Source of the DNA: Parahoeflea alexandrii
GTDB lineage: Bacteria > Pseudomonadota > Alphaproteobacteria > Rhizobiales > Rhizobiaceae
Assembly: GCF_027214025.1 (NCBI RefSeq)
Contig: NZ_JAPWHB010000002.1
Location: 62,001 to 126,000 of the forward strand
Length of the DNA stretch: 64,000 nt
Direction: 5' to 3'
Shown here piece by piece: positions 28,234 to 36,503 of this stretch. The position numbers were made by a program, and so were the translations under genes. The notes under the pieces were generated by a model. It was not told the origin of the DNA, ran no database searches, and worked only from the letters and a program-made list of their open reading frames with translations. Numbering within the stretch: the stretch's first letter is position 1; each line of letters opens with the position of its first letter.

Positions 28234-29697
28234 ATGCATCGAATGGAACACGACACACCCATCTGCAACCGCCCGGCGATTGTCTGGTTCCGCAATGATC
28301 TGCGGGTTGGGGACAACCAGGCTCTGGTTGCGGCAAGCCAGCACCGATCGCTCGTTCCGGTCTATATCCGCGAAACGGCAAGCCCAGCGCGGCCTCTCGG
28401 TGGCGCACGTGCCTGGTGGCTGCACCATTCGCTTTCGAACCTGTCTGAAACACTTGAAAAGCTTGGCGCACCGCTCGTTCTGCTCAGCGGCGATCCGGCC
28501 GATCTTGTTCCGGCGCTGGTGAAAGCCACCGGGGCCTCGGCCGTCTACTGGAACCGGCGCTACGACCCAGCCTTTCATGATGCCGATTCGACGCTCAAGG
28601 CGGGCCTGCAGGCAAGAGACCTTGTCGCCGAGAGCTTTGCCGGCCAACTGCTGCATGAACCGACGAGGCTGCGCACCGGGACGGGAACCTATTACAAGGT
28701 CTACAGCCCCTTCTGGCGGGCGCTGGAACCGGACGCGGAGACCCGGGTTCCCCTCGATGCGCCGCAATCCCTGAAAGCCGTTACGGGCGGTTACGGCAGC
28801 GAGTCGGAAGATCTGGACACATGGAATCTGCTCCCGACCAGGCCCGACTGGTCCGGCGGCCTGGCGGAAGCCTGGACGCCCGGCGAGGCCGGCGCGCATG
28901 CGCGGCTGACCGATTTCATCGAAAACCGCATGCATGGCTACTCGGACCGGCGAGACATCCCCGGTGTGGACGCCACGTCGGGCCTGTCACCGCATCTTGC
29001 CAATGGTGAAATCACCCCGGCACAGATCCTTGACGCGCTGAAATCCGCCGAGGCGGCGCCCGCCGACACGGCCAAGTTCCGCAAGGAAGTCGGCTGGCGG
29101 GAGTTTTCCTGGCATCTGCTCGCCAACGAGCCGGCATTGGCGAAAAGGAATCACAATCCGAAATTCGACGGGTTCCCCTGGCTCGACAATGAAAAGGCGT
29201 TTTCCGCCTGGCGGAAGGGGCTGACCGGTTATCCGATCGTCGATGCCGGCATGCGCCAGCTCTGGCAGACCGGCTGGATGCACAATCGCGTGCGAATGGT
29301 CGTCGCCTCCTTCCTGACCAAGCACCTGATGATCGACTGGCGCAAGGGCGAGGACTGGTTCTGGGACACCCTCGTCGATGCCGACCCCGCCTCCAATGCC
29401 GCAAGCTGGCAGTGGGTTGCCGGTTCCGGCGCCGATGCCGCACCCTATTTCCGGATCTTCAACCCGGTGCTGCAGGGCGAAAAATTCGATCCCGACGGCG
29501 ACTACGTTCGCACATTCGTGCCCGAACTGGCGGAAATGCCGTCCAGATACATCCACAAGCCGTGGAGCGCGCCAGAACAGGTCCTCGGGGCTGCCGGCGT
29601 CCGCCTCGGCGACACCTACCCTCACCCGGTTGTCGACCATCAACTGGCGCGCGATCGCGCGCTGGCCGCCTATCAGCAGATCAAGGATGCCGCATGA
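28234..29697 (+). CDS. phrB: Deoxyribodipyrimidine photolyase
   Basis: Light-driven repair of cyclobutane pyrimidine dimers. The 487-residue protein starts the antenna domain with PAIVWFRNDLRVGDN and has the FAD-binding C-terminal domain with TGYPIVDAGMRQLWQTGWMHNRVRMV and DWRKGEDWFWDTLVDADPASNAASWQW, all class I photolyase marks. GGAA precedes the ATG at 28234; a second ATG nine bases on is possible. It is the first gene of a four-gene run and overlaps the next gene by four bases. Photolyase genes belong to the sigmaE-ChrR singlet-oxygen regulon in Rhodobacter, in line with the promoter found here. Confidence 0.95.
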   Translation: MHRMEHDTPICNRPAIVWFRNDLRVGDNQALVAASQHRSLVPVYIRETASPARPLGGARAWWLHHSLSNLSETLEKLGAPLVLLSGDPADLVPALVKATGASAVYWNRRYDPAFHDADSTLKAGLQARDLVAESFAGQLLHEPTRLRTGTGTYYKVYSPFWRALEPDAETRVPLDAPQSLKAVTGGYGSESEDLDTWNLLPTRPDWSGGLAEAWTPGEAGAHARLTDFIENRMHGYSDRRDIPGVDATSGLSPHLANGEITPAQILDALKSAEAAPADTAKFRKEVGWREFSWHLLANEPALAKRNHNPKFDGFPWLDNEKAFSAWRKGLTGYPIVDAGMRQLWQTGWMHNRVRMVVASFLTKHLMIDWRKGEDWFWDTLVDADPASNAASWQWVAGSGADAAPYFRIFNPVLQGEKFDPDGDYVRTFVPELAEMPSRYIHKPWSAPEQVLGAAGVRLGDTYPHPVVDHQLARDRALAAYQQIKDAA

Positions 29698-31046
29698 ACG
29701 TTCATATGAAGCCTTTTCCAGTCGCAACCGGGCCCGAGCGCATGCCAGAGCGTTTGAAAGTGGCCGTTGTCGGTTCCGGTATTTCCGGTGCATCGGCTGC
29801 CTGGGCGCTGCGCGACATTCACGATGTCACCCTCTACGAAGCCGAGAAGCGCCCCGGCGGCCACACTGCAACCGTCGACATCGACTATGACGGCGCGCAC
29901 CTTTCGGTCGACACCGGCTTTATCGTCTACAACGAACTCAACTATCCCAACCTGACCGCGCTGTTTGAGCATCTCGGCGTGAAAACCCACGACAGCGACA
30001 TGAGCTTCGCGCTCTCGCTGGATCACGGCAAGCTGGAATGGGGCGGCGACAATCTGTCGACCCTGTTCGCCCAGAAGCGCAACCTGCTGCGGCCCTCTTT
30101 CCTGCTGATGCTGCGCGAAATCCTGCGCTTCAACAAGATCTGCCTGCAGGATCGCGCCGAAGGCCACCTGGCCGCCCGCTCGATTGGCGACTACTTGAAC
30201 TGGCGCGGCTTCTCGCCGGGTTTCATGAACAACTATCTCGTGCCGATGGCCGCGGCGATCTGGTCGACGCCGGCCAAGCGGATGATGGAGTTCCCCGCCA
30301 CCTATTTCGTCAATTTCTTCGAGAACCACCGCCTCATCTATTCCGAGCGGCCGACCTGGCGCACGGTAACCGGTGGAAGCCGCAACTATCTCACCAGGCT
30401 GCTGGCGCCGCTCGGCGACCGGGTTCGCCTGGATGCGGGTGTGGTCTCGGTGCGCAGGAGCGCCGAGGGCGTCGGCATCCTCGACACGACCGGCGCCACG
30501 AAATCCTATGACCGTGTGATCCTCGCCTGCCACACCGATCAGGCGCTTCGCATTCTCGACCGGCCGACCGAACAGGAAACGTCGATCCTGAGCGCCATCC
30601 CCTACAGCCCCAACCGCGTGGTGCTGCACCGCGACGAGCGGCTGATGCCGACCCGCAAGAAGGTCTGGGCGTCCTGGAACTACCTTCGCTCGTCCGACCA
30701 GCGCAGCGATGCCAATGTCGCCGTCTCCTACTGGATGAACCGGCTGCAGGGCATCGATCCGTCCCGGCCGTTGTTCGTGACCCTCAACCCCGACCGCGAA
30801 CCGCGCCCGGAACTGGTCTTCGGCGAGTACAGCTACGATCATCCGCAGTTCGGCACGGACGCGATGGACGTCCAGGCAAGGCTCGGCCGGATCCAGGGTG
30901 ACAACAACACCTTCTTTGCCGGCGCCTGGACCGGCTACGGCTTCCACGAGGACGGGCTCACCTCCGGCATTCTGGCGGCGGAAGCGCTGGGCGCGGTCCT
31001 GCCCTGGCGTGCCGGCGCCGTAAGCGCGGAGGAAGTGGCTGCATGA
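29694..31046 (+). CDS. FAD-dependent (amine-oxidase-like) oxidoreductase of the singlet-oxygen cluster
   Basis: A 450-residue flavoprotein of the NAD(P)/FAD amine-oxidase superfamily. The dinucleotide-binding motif GSGISGASA is at 27-35, followed by the acidic strand end (LYEAEKRPGGHT). The C-terminal GAWTGYGFHEDGLTSGILAAEAL block is typical of the superfamily. The ATG at 29694 overlaps the phrB stop (ATGA), and its own stop overlaps DUF1365 by four bases, so translation is probably coupled. Orthologues travel with DUF1365 and Cfa-like proteins in Rhodobacter, Caulobacter and others. The substrate is not established; a lipid is plausible given the neighbour. Confidence 0.88.
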   Translation: MNVHMKPFPVATGPERMPERLKVAVVGSGISGASAAWALRDIHDVTLYEAEKRPGGHTATVDIDYDGAHLSVDTGFIVYNELNYPNLTALFEHLGVKTHDSDMSFALSLDHGKLEWGGDNLSTLFAQKRNLLRPSFLLMLREILRFNKICLQDRAEGHLAARSIGDYLNWRGFSPGFMNNYLVPMAAAIWSTPAKRMMEFPATYFVNFFENHRLIYSERPTWRTVTGGSRNYLTRLLAPLGDRVRLDAGVVSVRRSAEGVGILDTTGATKSYDRVILACHTDQALRILDRPTEQETSILSAIPYSPNRVVLHRDERLMPTRKKVWASWNYLRSSDQRSDANVAVSYWMNRLQGIDPSRPLFVTLNPDREPRPELVFGEYSYDHPQFGTDAMDVQARLGRIQGDNNTFFAGAWTGYGFHEDGLTSGILAAEALGAVLPWRAGAVSAEEVAA

Positions 31047-31900
31047 CCATAATGCCAGCCCAGACCACCTTCGTGCCCGAACCGGATGCCGCAAGACCGC
31101 CCGCATGCCTCTATGCGGGCGATGTGATGCACCAGCGCATGAAACCGGTCGGTCACCGGTTCCGCTACCGGGTCTATTCGCTGCTGATCGATCTCGACCG
31201 TCTCGACGAGGCCGATCGGCTTTCGCCGCTGTTTTCGGTCAATGGCGCGAACGTGGCGTCTTTCCACGAAGCCGACCATTTGCGCGGCGCGGATCAGCCA
31301 TCCCTGCGCGCCCATGTCGACGCGCTGCTCGCCGAGGCCGGCCTTGAACAGCGGGCTGCCCGCATCGAGCTCGCCTGTTATCCGCGCATCTTCGGCCAGG
31401 TGTTCAATCCGCTGTCGGTTTATTACGCCTACGACGACGCCGGCCAGCCGCTAGCGCTGGTCTACGAGGTGCGCAACACCTTCGGCGAGAACCACACCTA
31501 TGTCTGCAGGATCGAGTCCGGAGACGTGACGCCGGCGGGCATTCGCCAGAGCCGGAGCAAGCTTTTCTACGTCTCGCCATTTGTCGAAATGGAAGCCCGC
31601 TACAATTTCCGCATGAATGTCCCAGGCAAGCAACTGAAGTGGCGAATCCTCGAGACCGACCGGTCCGGGCCGCTGCTGGCAGCGACGTATAATGGCAACA
31701 GGCGGGCCCTGACCACCGGGGCAATTTTGAGCTGCCTCTTGCAGATTCCGCTTCTGACGTGGAAGATTGTCGCTGGCATCCACTTCGAGGCACTGAAACT
31801 CTGGCTCAAGGGGATGCGTTATGTGCCGCGTCCGGCACCGCCTCCCAATGCGAGCTTTCGCGATCAGGGAAAGTTCGAACGTCAGGTGGCCAAGCCGTGA
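31043..31900 (+). CDS. DUF1365 family protein
   Basis: A 285-residue member of DUF1365, recognised by LYAGDVMHQRMKPVGHRFRYRVYSLLIDLD near the start and by CYPRIFGQVFNPLSVYYAYD and SPFVEMEARYNFRMN further on. There is no signal peptide; a weakly hydrophobic stretch lies near 225-245. The enzymatic role is unknown. Its start overlaps the FAD gene stop, and cfa follows 37 bp later. The DUF1365-FAD-Cfa grouping points to lipid modification under oxidative stress (inference). Confidence 0.9.
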   Translation: MTIMPAQTTFVPEPDAARPPACLYAGDVMHQRMKPVGHRFRYRVYSLLIDLDRLDEADRLSPLFSVNGANVASFHEADHLRGADQPSLRAHVDALLAEAGLEQRAARIELACYPRIFGQVFNPLSVYYAYDDAGQPLALVYEVRNTFGENHTYVCRIESGDVTPAGIRQSRSKLFYVSPFVEMEARYNFRMNVPGKQLKWRILETDRSGPLLAATYNGNRRALTTGAILSCLLQIPLLTWKIVAGIHFEALKLWLKGMRYVPRPAPPPNASFRDQGKFERQVAKP

Positions 31901-31937
31901 CGAGTGAAACACTGGCGAGACGGCGGAGGCTGCGATC

Positions 31938-33188
31938 ATGAAGACTGAAGCCACGTGGAATGAACATCAGGCTGTAGAAAAGCTCTCGACCGACAATCTG
32001 TCGGCCTATCTGCGCGGATTGCCGGCAAAGGCCAAGATGGCGTTGCGCGGACTGGTGCACATGGGACACGGACGATTGTCGATCCGCATGCCCGACGGCC
32101 GCACCGTGCTGATCGAGGGCCGCTCGGAAGGCCCCGAGGCAACCTTGATCCTGCACAACTGGAACCTTGCGCACCGGGCGCTCACCGGCGGAACCATCGG
32201 CGTGGCGGAATCCTACATGGACGGCGACTGGGAAAGCCCCGACGTGACAGCGTTTCTTGAGTTGTTCCTGGTCAATGTCGAAGTTGGAGACACGCTGGCC
32301 GGCGGCGCCCGCGGCATCGCCCGGGTTGTCGAACTGATACGCCATTGGCTCAGATCGAATTCGCGCGCCCAGGCGAAAAAGAACATTTCCGCCCATTATG
32401 ATCTGGGCAACACGTTCTATTCGAAATGGCTCGACGAAACCATGACCTACTCGTCGGCGCTTTATCAGGATGGCGCCAATGATCTGGCCAGCGCCCAGAC
32501 CGCCAAGTACCGGGCGCTGGCGCGGGCTGCGGGTCTGAAGGCCGGCGACCATGTGCTCGAAATCGGCTGCGGCTGGGGCGGGTTCGCCGAATACGCAGCC
32601 AGCGAGATCGGCTGCCGCGTCACCGGCCTCACGATTTCCCGGGAGCAGCTGGCCTTTGCCCGCCAGCGCATTGAGAAGGCGGGCCTGTCCGACAAGGTCG
32701 ACCTGCGGTTCCAGGACTATCGCGACGAAACCGGCAAGTATGACGGCGTCGTCTCGATCGAGATGTTCGAGGCGGTCGGCGAAAAGTACTGGCCGACCTA
32801 TTTCTCCAAGGTGCGGGAATGCCTCAAGCCCGGCGGCCGCGCCGGACTGCAGATCATCACCATCAAGCCCGAGGCCTACCAAGCCTACCGCGCCAACCCC
32901 GATTTCATCCAACGCTATGTCTTCCCCGGCGGCATGTTGCCAACGGAGAACCACCTGACATCGCTGGGCCAAGCCGCCGGCCTCGAGATGGTCGGACACC
33001 GTGCGTTCGGTCCCGATTACGGCCGCACGCTCGCCGAATGGCGCCAGCGTTTCTGGAACGCCTGGGAGGAGATCCAGCCGATGGGCTTCGATCTCCGCTT
33101 CAAGCGGCTGTGGGAGTTCTACATGTATTATTGCGAGGCAGGCTTCCGCTCCGGTCACATCAATGTCCGGCAGGTGGTCTACAGCTGA
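31938..33188 (+). CDS. cfa: Cyclopropane-fatty-acid-phospholipid synthase-like methyltransferase
   Basis: SAM-dependent methyltransferase that modifies unsaturated acyl chains in phospholipids. The 416-residue protein has the Cfa block NISAHYDLGNTFYSKWLDET from 149, SAM motif VLEIGCGWGGFA (206-217) and the C-terminal WRQRFWNAWEEI region. GGAGG precedes ATG 31938. In R. sphaeroides a Cfa homologue of this sigmaE-controlled cluster has been tied to methylated and furan-containing fatty acids rather than simple cyclopropanes, so the product here may not be a cyclopropane. A hairpin follows the gene. Confidence 0.9.
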   Translation: MKTEATWNEHQAVEKLSTDNLSAYLRGLPAKAKMALRGLVHMGHGRLSIRMPDGRTVLIEGRSEGPEATLILHNWNLAHRALTGGTIGVAESYMDGDWESPDVTAFLELFLVNVEVGDTLAGGARGIARVVELIRHWLRSNSRAQAKKNISAHYDLGNTFYSKWLDETMTYSSALYQDGANDLASAQTAKYRALARAAGLKAGDHVLEIGCGWGGFAEYAASEIGCRVTGLTISREQLAFARQRIEKAGLSDKVDLRFQDYRDETGKYDGVVSIEMFEAVGEKYWPTYFSKVRECLKPGGRAGLQIITIKPEAYQAYRANPDFIQRYVFPGGMLPTENHLTSLGQAAGLEMVGHRAFGPDYGRTLAEWRQRFWNAWEEIQPMGFDLRFKRLWEFYMYYCEAGFRSGHINVRQVVYS

Positions 33189-33207
33189 CCGGCCCACATC
33201 TTTGACA

Positions 33208-33240
33208 TCACCCCGCCGATACCTGGCATCGGCGGGGTGA
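33208..33240 (+). terminator. Strong hairpin after cfa (terminator-like)
   Basis: TCACCCCGCCGAT pairs perfectly with ATCGGCGGGGTGA (13 bp, 7-nt loop), 20 bp past the cfa stop. There is no U-tract after it, so termination may be weak or factor-dependent. Its last three bases are the first bases of the predicted -35 of the next promoter. Confidence 0.6.
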
Positions 33241-33264
33241 ACCATTTGAGGACCTGGGACGTAT
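33238..33264 (+). promoter_or_regulatory. Predicted sigmaE-type promoter of the MFS gene
   Basis: TGAACC (33238-33243), 16-bp spacer, CGTAT (33260-33264), about 55 bp before the MFS start. It has the same geometry as the promoter of the phrB operon, with one base changed in the -35. Confidence 0.65.
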
Positions 33265-33319
33265 TCAAGGGCGCAACTGACTTTCTCAAGGTCCTGACCG
33301 CAAGGGTTCGGCCAAGCCC

Positions 33320-34687
33320 ATGGATAGAACATTGGCCACAAGCCTGGATACCGCCTCACGCCAGCAACCGGCGCCTGCACCCCTCGCCCTGTCCAGCATC
33401 ATCGCCTACGCGCTGCCGGCCATACCGCTCGCGGCCCTGACGCTGCCGCTCTACGTGCTGGTTCCAACCTTCTACACGGAGACGCTTGGCCTGTCGCTAG
33501 CCTCGGTCGGCTTCGCGCTGCTGCTGGTGCGCATATTCGACGCGGTCAACGATCCGCTGATCGGCTTTGCGGCGGACCGGTTCCGGCCGAGCTTCGGCCG
33601 CCGCAGGGCGCTGTTTGCGATCAGCCTGCCGTTGACCGCGCTTTCCGCCTTCATGCTGTTCTGGCCACCGGTCGATGCGACCGTCGTCTGGCTGGCCGGA
33701 TGGGGGCTGATGCTGTCGCTCGGCTACACCGCCGCCCTGATCCCGTTTTCAGCCTGGGGCGCGGAACTGGCGACCGACTATCACGGCCGCTCGCGGATCA
33801 CCGCCTGGCGCGAGGGACTGACCCTGATCGGCACCCTGATTGCGATTGCCCTGCCTTTCTCGATCGGATTTGACCAGGCCGGCGGCATCCATGGCCTGGC
33901 AGCACTTGGACTGCTCATTCTTGTTGCTTTGCCGCTTTTCGGCGCCGCGGCTGTGGCACTGACCCCCGAACCGGTTGAACACTCGCGCACCCGGGTCAAC
34001 TTCAGATCGGGCCTCACGCATCTCGCCCGCAACCGGCCGTTCGTCCGCCTGATCGTGGCATTTTTCCTCAACGGACTGGCCAACGGCATTCCGGCGACGC
34101 TGTTTCTGTATTTCGTTTCGGCCCGTCTCGGACTTCCCGATGCACGCGGCCCCCTGCTGTTCTTCTATTTTCTCTGCGCCATTGCCGGCGTGCCGCTCGC
34201 GGCCTGGGCGGCCCGCCGCCTCGGCAAGCACCGGGCGTGGTGCTACGGCATGCTGGCCGCCTGCGCCGCCTTCGCACCGGCGCCGCTGTTGCCGGAAGGC
34301 AGCCTCATCGCCTTTGCCGCGATCTGCGCCGTGACCGGCCTGCTGCTTGGCTTCGATCTCACCTTGCCGCCGGCCATCCAGGCCGATGTCATCGATGTCG
34401 ACACCGCGGCCTCGGGCGAGCAGCGCTCCGGCACCTATTTCGCCGCCTGGAATCTCGCCACCAAGCTCTCGCTTGCCGGTGGTGTCGGTGTCGCCTTCCC
34501 GGCGCTTGCGGTGTTCGGCTTCGATCCTTCTGAAAGTGCCGCGACCGGAGAAGGGCTGACGGCGCTCGCGGTCGCCTATGCCTGGGTACCGATTGCCGCG
34601 AAACTCGCCAGCATCGCCATCATGTGGAACTTCCCGCTCGACGAGGCCGCGCAGAGAACGCTGCGCAACCGCATAGAGGCAGCCTGA
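33320..34687 (+). CDS. MFS transporter, GPH (sugar:cation symporter) type
   Basis: A 455-residue, roughly 12-helix permease. The family signature DAVNDPLIGFAADR follows the second helix, with RFRPSFGRRRALF in the next cytoplasmic loop, as in glycoside-pentoside-hexuronide symporters. A homologue belongs to the sigmaE-ChrR operon of R. sphaeroides, where the cargo is also unknown. It has its own predicted sigmaE-type promoter and ends convergently, 10 bp from the SDR gene stop. Despite the family name, a sugar substrate should not be assumed. Confidence 0.88.
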   Translation: MDRTLATSLDTASRQQPAPAPLALSSIIAYALPAIPLAALTLPLYVLVPTFYTETLGLSLASVGFALLLVRIFDAVNDPLIGFAADRFRPSFGRRRALFAISLPLTALSAFMLFWPPVDATVVWLAGWGLMLSLGYTAALIPFSAWGAELATDYHGRSRITAWREGLTLIGTLIAIALPFSIGFDQAGGIHGLAALGLLILVALPLFGAAAVALTPEPVEHSRTRVNFRSGLTHLARNRPFVRLIVAFFLNGLANGIPATLFLYFVSARLGLPDARGPLLFFYFLCAIAGVPLAAWAARRLGKHRAWCYGMLAACAAFAPAPLLPEGSLIAFAAICAVTGLLLGFDLTLPPAIQADVIDVDTAASGEQRSGTYFAAWNLATKLSLAGGVGVAFPALAVFGFDPSESAATGEGLTALAVAYAWVPIAAKLASIAIMWNFPLDEAAQRTLRNRIEAA

Positions 34688-34697
34688 ACGATCCCGG

Positions 34698-35501
34698 TCA
34701 ACGGGTCTCGAGCGGCCGTTTCTTCCATCCGGTCGCAGCGTTCATCAGCCAGAAATAGGCCGGATAGGGCAGAAATTGCAGCGCCTTGAGCACATAGGTG
34801 AAGCGGCGCGGAAAGGTGATCTCGAAGGACCCGGACTTCAGCCCCCGTGCGATGCGTTTGGCCGCCGTCTCCGGCTGAACCAGCGCCGGCATCTCGAATG
34901 CATTGTCCGCGGTCGCCGGGGTGTCGACAAACCCGGGATTGACCACCTGGATGCGCACCCCAAACTTGTCGAGATCGAATTTCAGGCTTTCCGCCATGTT
35001 GATCAATGCCGCCTTGGTCGCGCCATAGGCAGCACTTGTCGGCATGCCGCCATAGCCGGTGACCGAAGAGACGATGGCGATCTGGCCGCGGCCGCGGGCC
35101 TTCATCCGCTCGATGGCGGGAACCAGGCCGTTGACCACGCCCGACAGGTTGACGGCGAACGTCTTGTCGAAATCCTCGACCTTGAGCGTCTCGCCGTGGA
35201 CCGGCAGGTAGACCCCGGCATTGAACACGGCCAGCGCCAGCCCGTTGCCGTCCGCACCGATGCGTTCGACTATCGCGGCCATCGCCTCGGTATCGGTGAC
35301 ATCGCCCGGCGTGGCGATGATCCGGCCCCTGAGCGCGGTCGACTGTCCGGCAAGCTCATCCAGGGCCTCCTTGCTGCGCGCCGTCGCATAGACCGTGAAC
35401 CCCTCGCCCGCCAACTCCAGCGCCAGCGCCTTTCCGATGCCGCTGGATGCACCGGTCACCCAGGCGGAGCCGTCTGCGGGGGTGGCGGTGAAACTGGTCA
35501 T
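34698..35501 (-). CDS. Short-chain dehydrogenase/reductase of the singlet-oxygen cluster
   Basis: A 267-residue NAD(P)-dependent classical SDR. The cofactor motif TGASSGIG is near the N-terminus, NAG follows strand 4 (FNAGVYLP), and the catalytic Ser and YGATK motif are in SSVTGYGGMPTSAAYGATKAA. ATG 35501 has GGAG seven bases upstream; an in-frame ATG 12 bases earlier is less likely. A C-terminal hydrophobic stretch (LQFLPYPAYFWLMNAA) may touch the membrane. It is convergent with the MFS gene and carries the sigmaE-type promoter signature. Confidence 0.88.
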   Translation of the reverse strand: MTSFTATPADGSAWVTGASSGIGKALALELAGEGFTVYATARSKEALDELAGQSTALRGRIIATPGDVTDTEAMAAIVERIGADGNGLALAVFNAGVYLPVHGETLKVEDFDKTFAVNLSGVVNGLVPAIERMKARGRGQIAIVSSVTGYGGMPTSAAYGATKAALINMAESLKFDLDKFGVRIQVVNPGFVDTPATADNAFEMPALVQPETAAKRIARGLKSGSFEITFPRRFTYVLKALQFLPYPAYFWLMNAATGWKKRPLETR

Positions 35502-35516
35502 GCATGTCTCCAATCA

Positions 35517-35557
35517 AAAAGGCCGTCTGGAACCTGATACGTTCCAGACGGCCTTTT
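35517..35557 (-). terminator. Perfect 17-bp terminator hairpin between the ChrR-like gene and the SDR gene
   Basis: AAAAGGCCGTCTGGAAC (35517-35533) pairs with GTTCCAGACGGCCTTTT (35541-35557) over a 7-nt loop. On the minus strand the stem ends in TTTTTGATT. It terminates the ChrR-like transcript. The SDR promoter overlaps it. Confidence 0.88.
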
Positions 35558-35563
35558 GGTTCA
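35537..35563 (-). promoter_or_regulatory. Predicted sigmaE-type promoter of the SDR gene, inside a terminator
   Basis: On the minus strand TGAACC (35563-35558), 16-bp spacer, CGTAT (35541-35537), 36 bp before the SDR ATG. The spacer is one arm of the terminator stem and the -10 falls at its loop. Confidence 0.65.
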
Positions 35564-35586
35564 GATTCTTCGCTGTTAAAGCCGGC

Positions 35587-36231
35587 TCAGCCGATGATGT
35601 CGCCGATCAGCTGACGGAACGAACCGGTCAGTTTCAACGGCGCATCCATCACCGCAAATCCAATGCAGGGGCGGCCCGAATCGGCATGCGGACGGTGATC
35701 GACGCTGTCGTCGGCAACCGAGATGTCGCCGCGGCCATAATGACCGCGCGCGTCGCTGAACGCGCCATCGAGCACCAGCGACAATTCGCTGCCTTCGTGG
35801 GTATGCGCCGGCACGGTGCGGCCCGGCTTGATCCAGAACAGGTTGACGTGGCAACCCTCGATATCGCCGAGGTCATATTCCTTGAAACCGGGCATCCGCG
35901 TCCGCCACGGCACGTCGTCGGCATCGAAGCCGACAAAATCGTAAAGCGCCTTGGGGAAAACCCGCGCTTCGCCGCCGCGTCCGGCAACGGGGGATTCCGG
36001 GATCTTCGATGCAAGCACCCTGGCCAGCATCGCGTCGCGGTCATCAAGCGGAGCGGGATCCATCGCCATCAGCTCTAGCCCCGCCATGGCTTCCAGGTTG
36101 GCAACCTTGATCCGGCTTTGCGGCTTGAGTTCCAGATGGGCTTCGACCAGCACCCGCGCAGGGGTCGGAAGAGTTCCCGCGACATACCTGGCCAGCAGCG
36201 AGTCGATCGTATCGATATGTTCACGCACCAT
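35587..36231 (-). CDS. ChrR-like cupin regulator with degenerate zinc anti-sigma domain
   Basis: A 214-residue protein of the same size and layout as ChrR (about 213), the zinc anti-sigma factor that releases sigmaE on singlet oxygen. The N-terminal helical domain has RYVAGTLPTPARVLVEAHLEL; His32 is kept, but the two cysteines of the usual HxxxCxxC zinc motif are Lys36 and Ser39. The C-terminal cupin keeps its metal-site pattern HTHEGSE and a later DHRPH. ATG 36231 (MVREHIDTID) is preferred: the predicted promoter lies at 36316-36342, so the longer frame from 36333 would start upstream of the transcript. No sigma-factor gene is adjacent. Confidence 0.82.
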   Translation of the reverse strand: MVREHIDTIDSLLARYVAGTLPTPARVLVEAHLELKPQSRIKVANLEAMAGLELMAMDPAPLDDRDAMLARVLASKIPESPVAGRGGEARVFPKALYDFVGFDADDVPWRTRMPGFKEYDLGDIEGCHVNLFWIKPGRTVPAHTHEGSELSLVLDGAFSDARGHYGRGDISVADDSVDHRPHADSGRPCIGFAVMDAPLKLTGSFRQLIGDIIG

Positions 36232-36315
36232 GCGTATTAAGCTTTCTTCAATTTCAAAGGCTTGCGCACATAGCACCAGCCAAAGACCGTTTCCGGCCAC
36301 TTTGATTTTCACTCT

Positions 36316-36342
36316 ATACGCCCGGAGAGACAATATGGATCA
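36316..36342 (-). promoter_or_regulatory. Predicted sigmaE-type promoter of the ChrR-like gene
   Basis: On the minus strand TGATCC (36342-36337), 16-bp spacer, CGTAT (36320-36316), about 85 bp before the chosen ATG. Its -35 is identical to that of the phrB operon promoter. Confidence 0.7.
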
Positions 36343-36503
36343 CCGGAACATGCCATTTCTCATTTTTGCCGATCGAAGGCAAATTTTCCCTTATGCTCCG
36401 GCATCCGGAGAGCAGGTTTCTTGCAACATTTCTCTTGAGAAGCCAGAACTGGCTGCCTAGTCTCCTCCAGCCTGTGCACTCACAGCCAATAACAGGAAAA
36501 ACC

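Noticed and set aside
29673-33380. Two long minus-strand frames (29673-31106 and 31806-33380)
   Set aside because: Antisense to the FAD oxidoreductase and cfa genes, both of which have clear families and ribosome sites.
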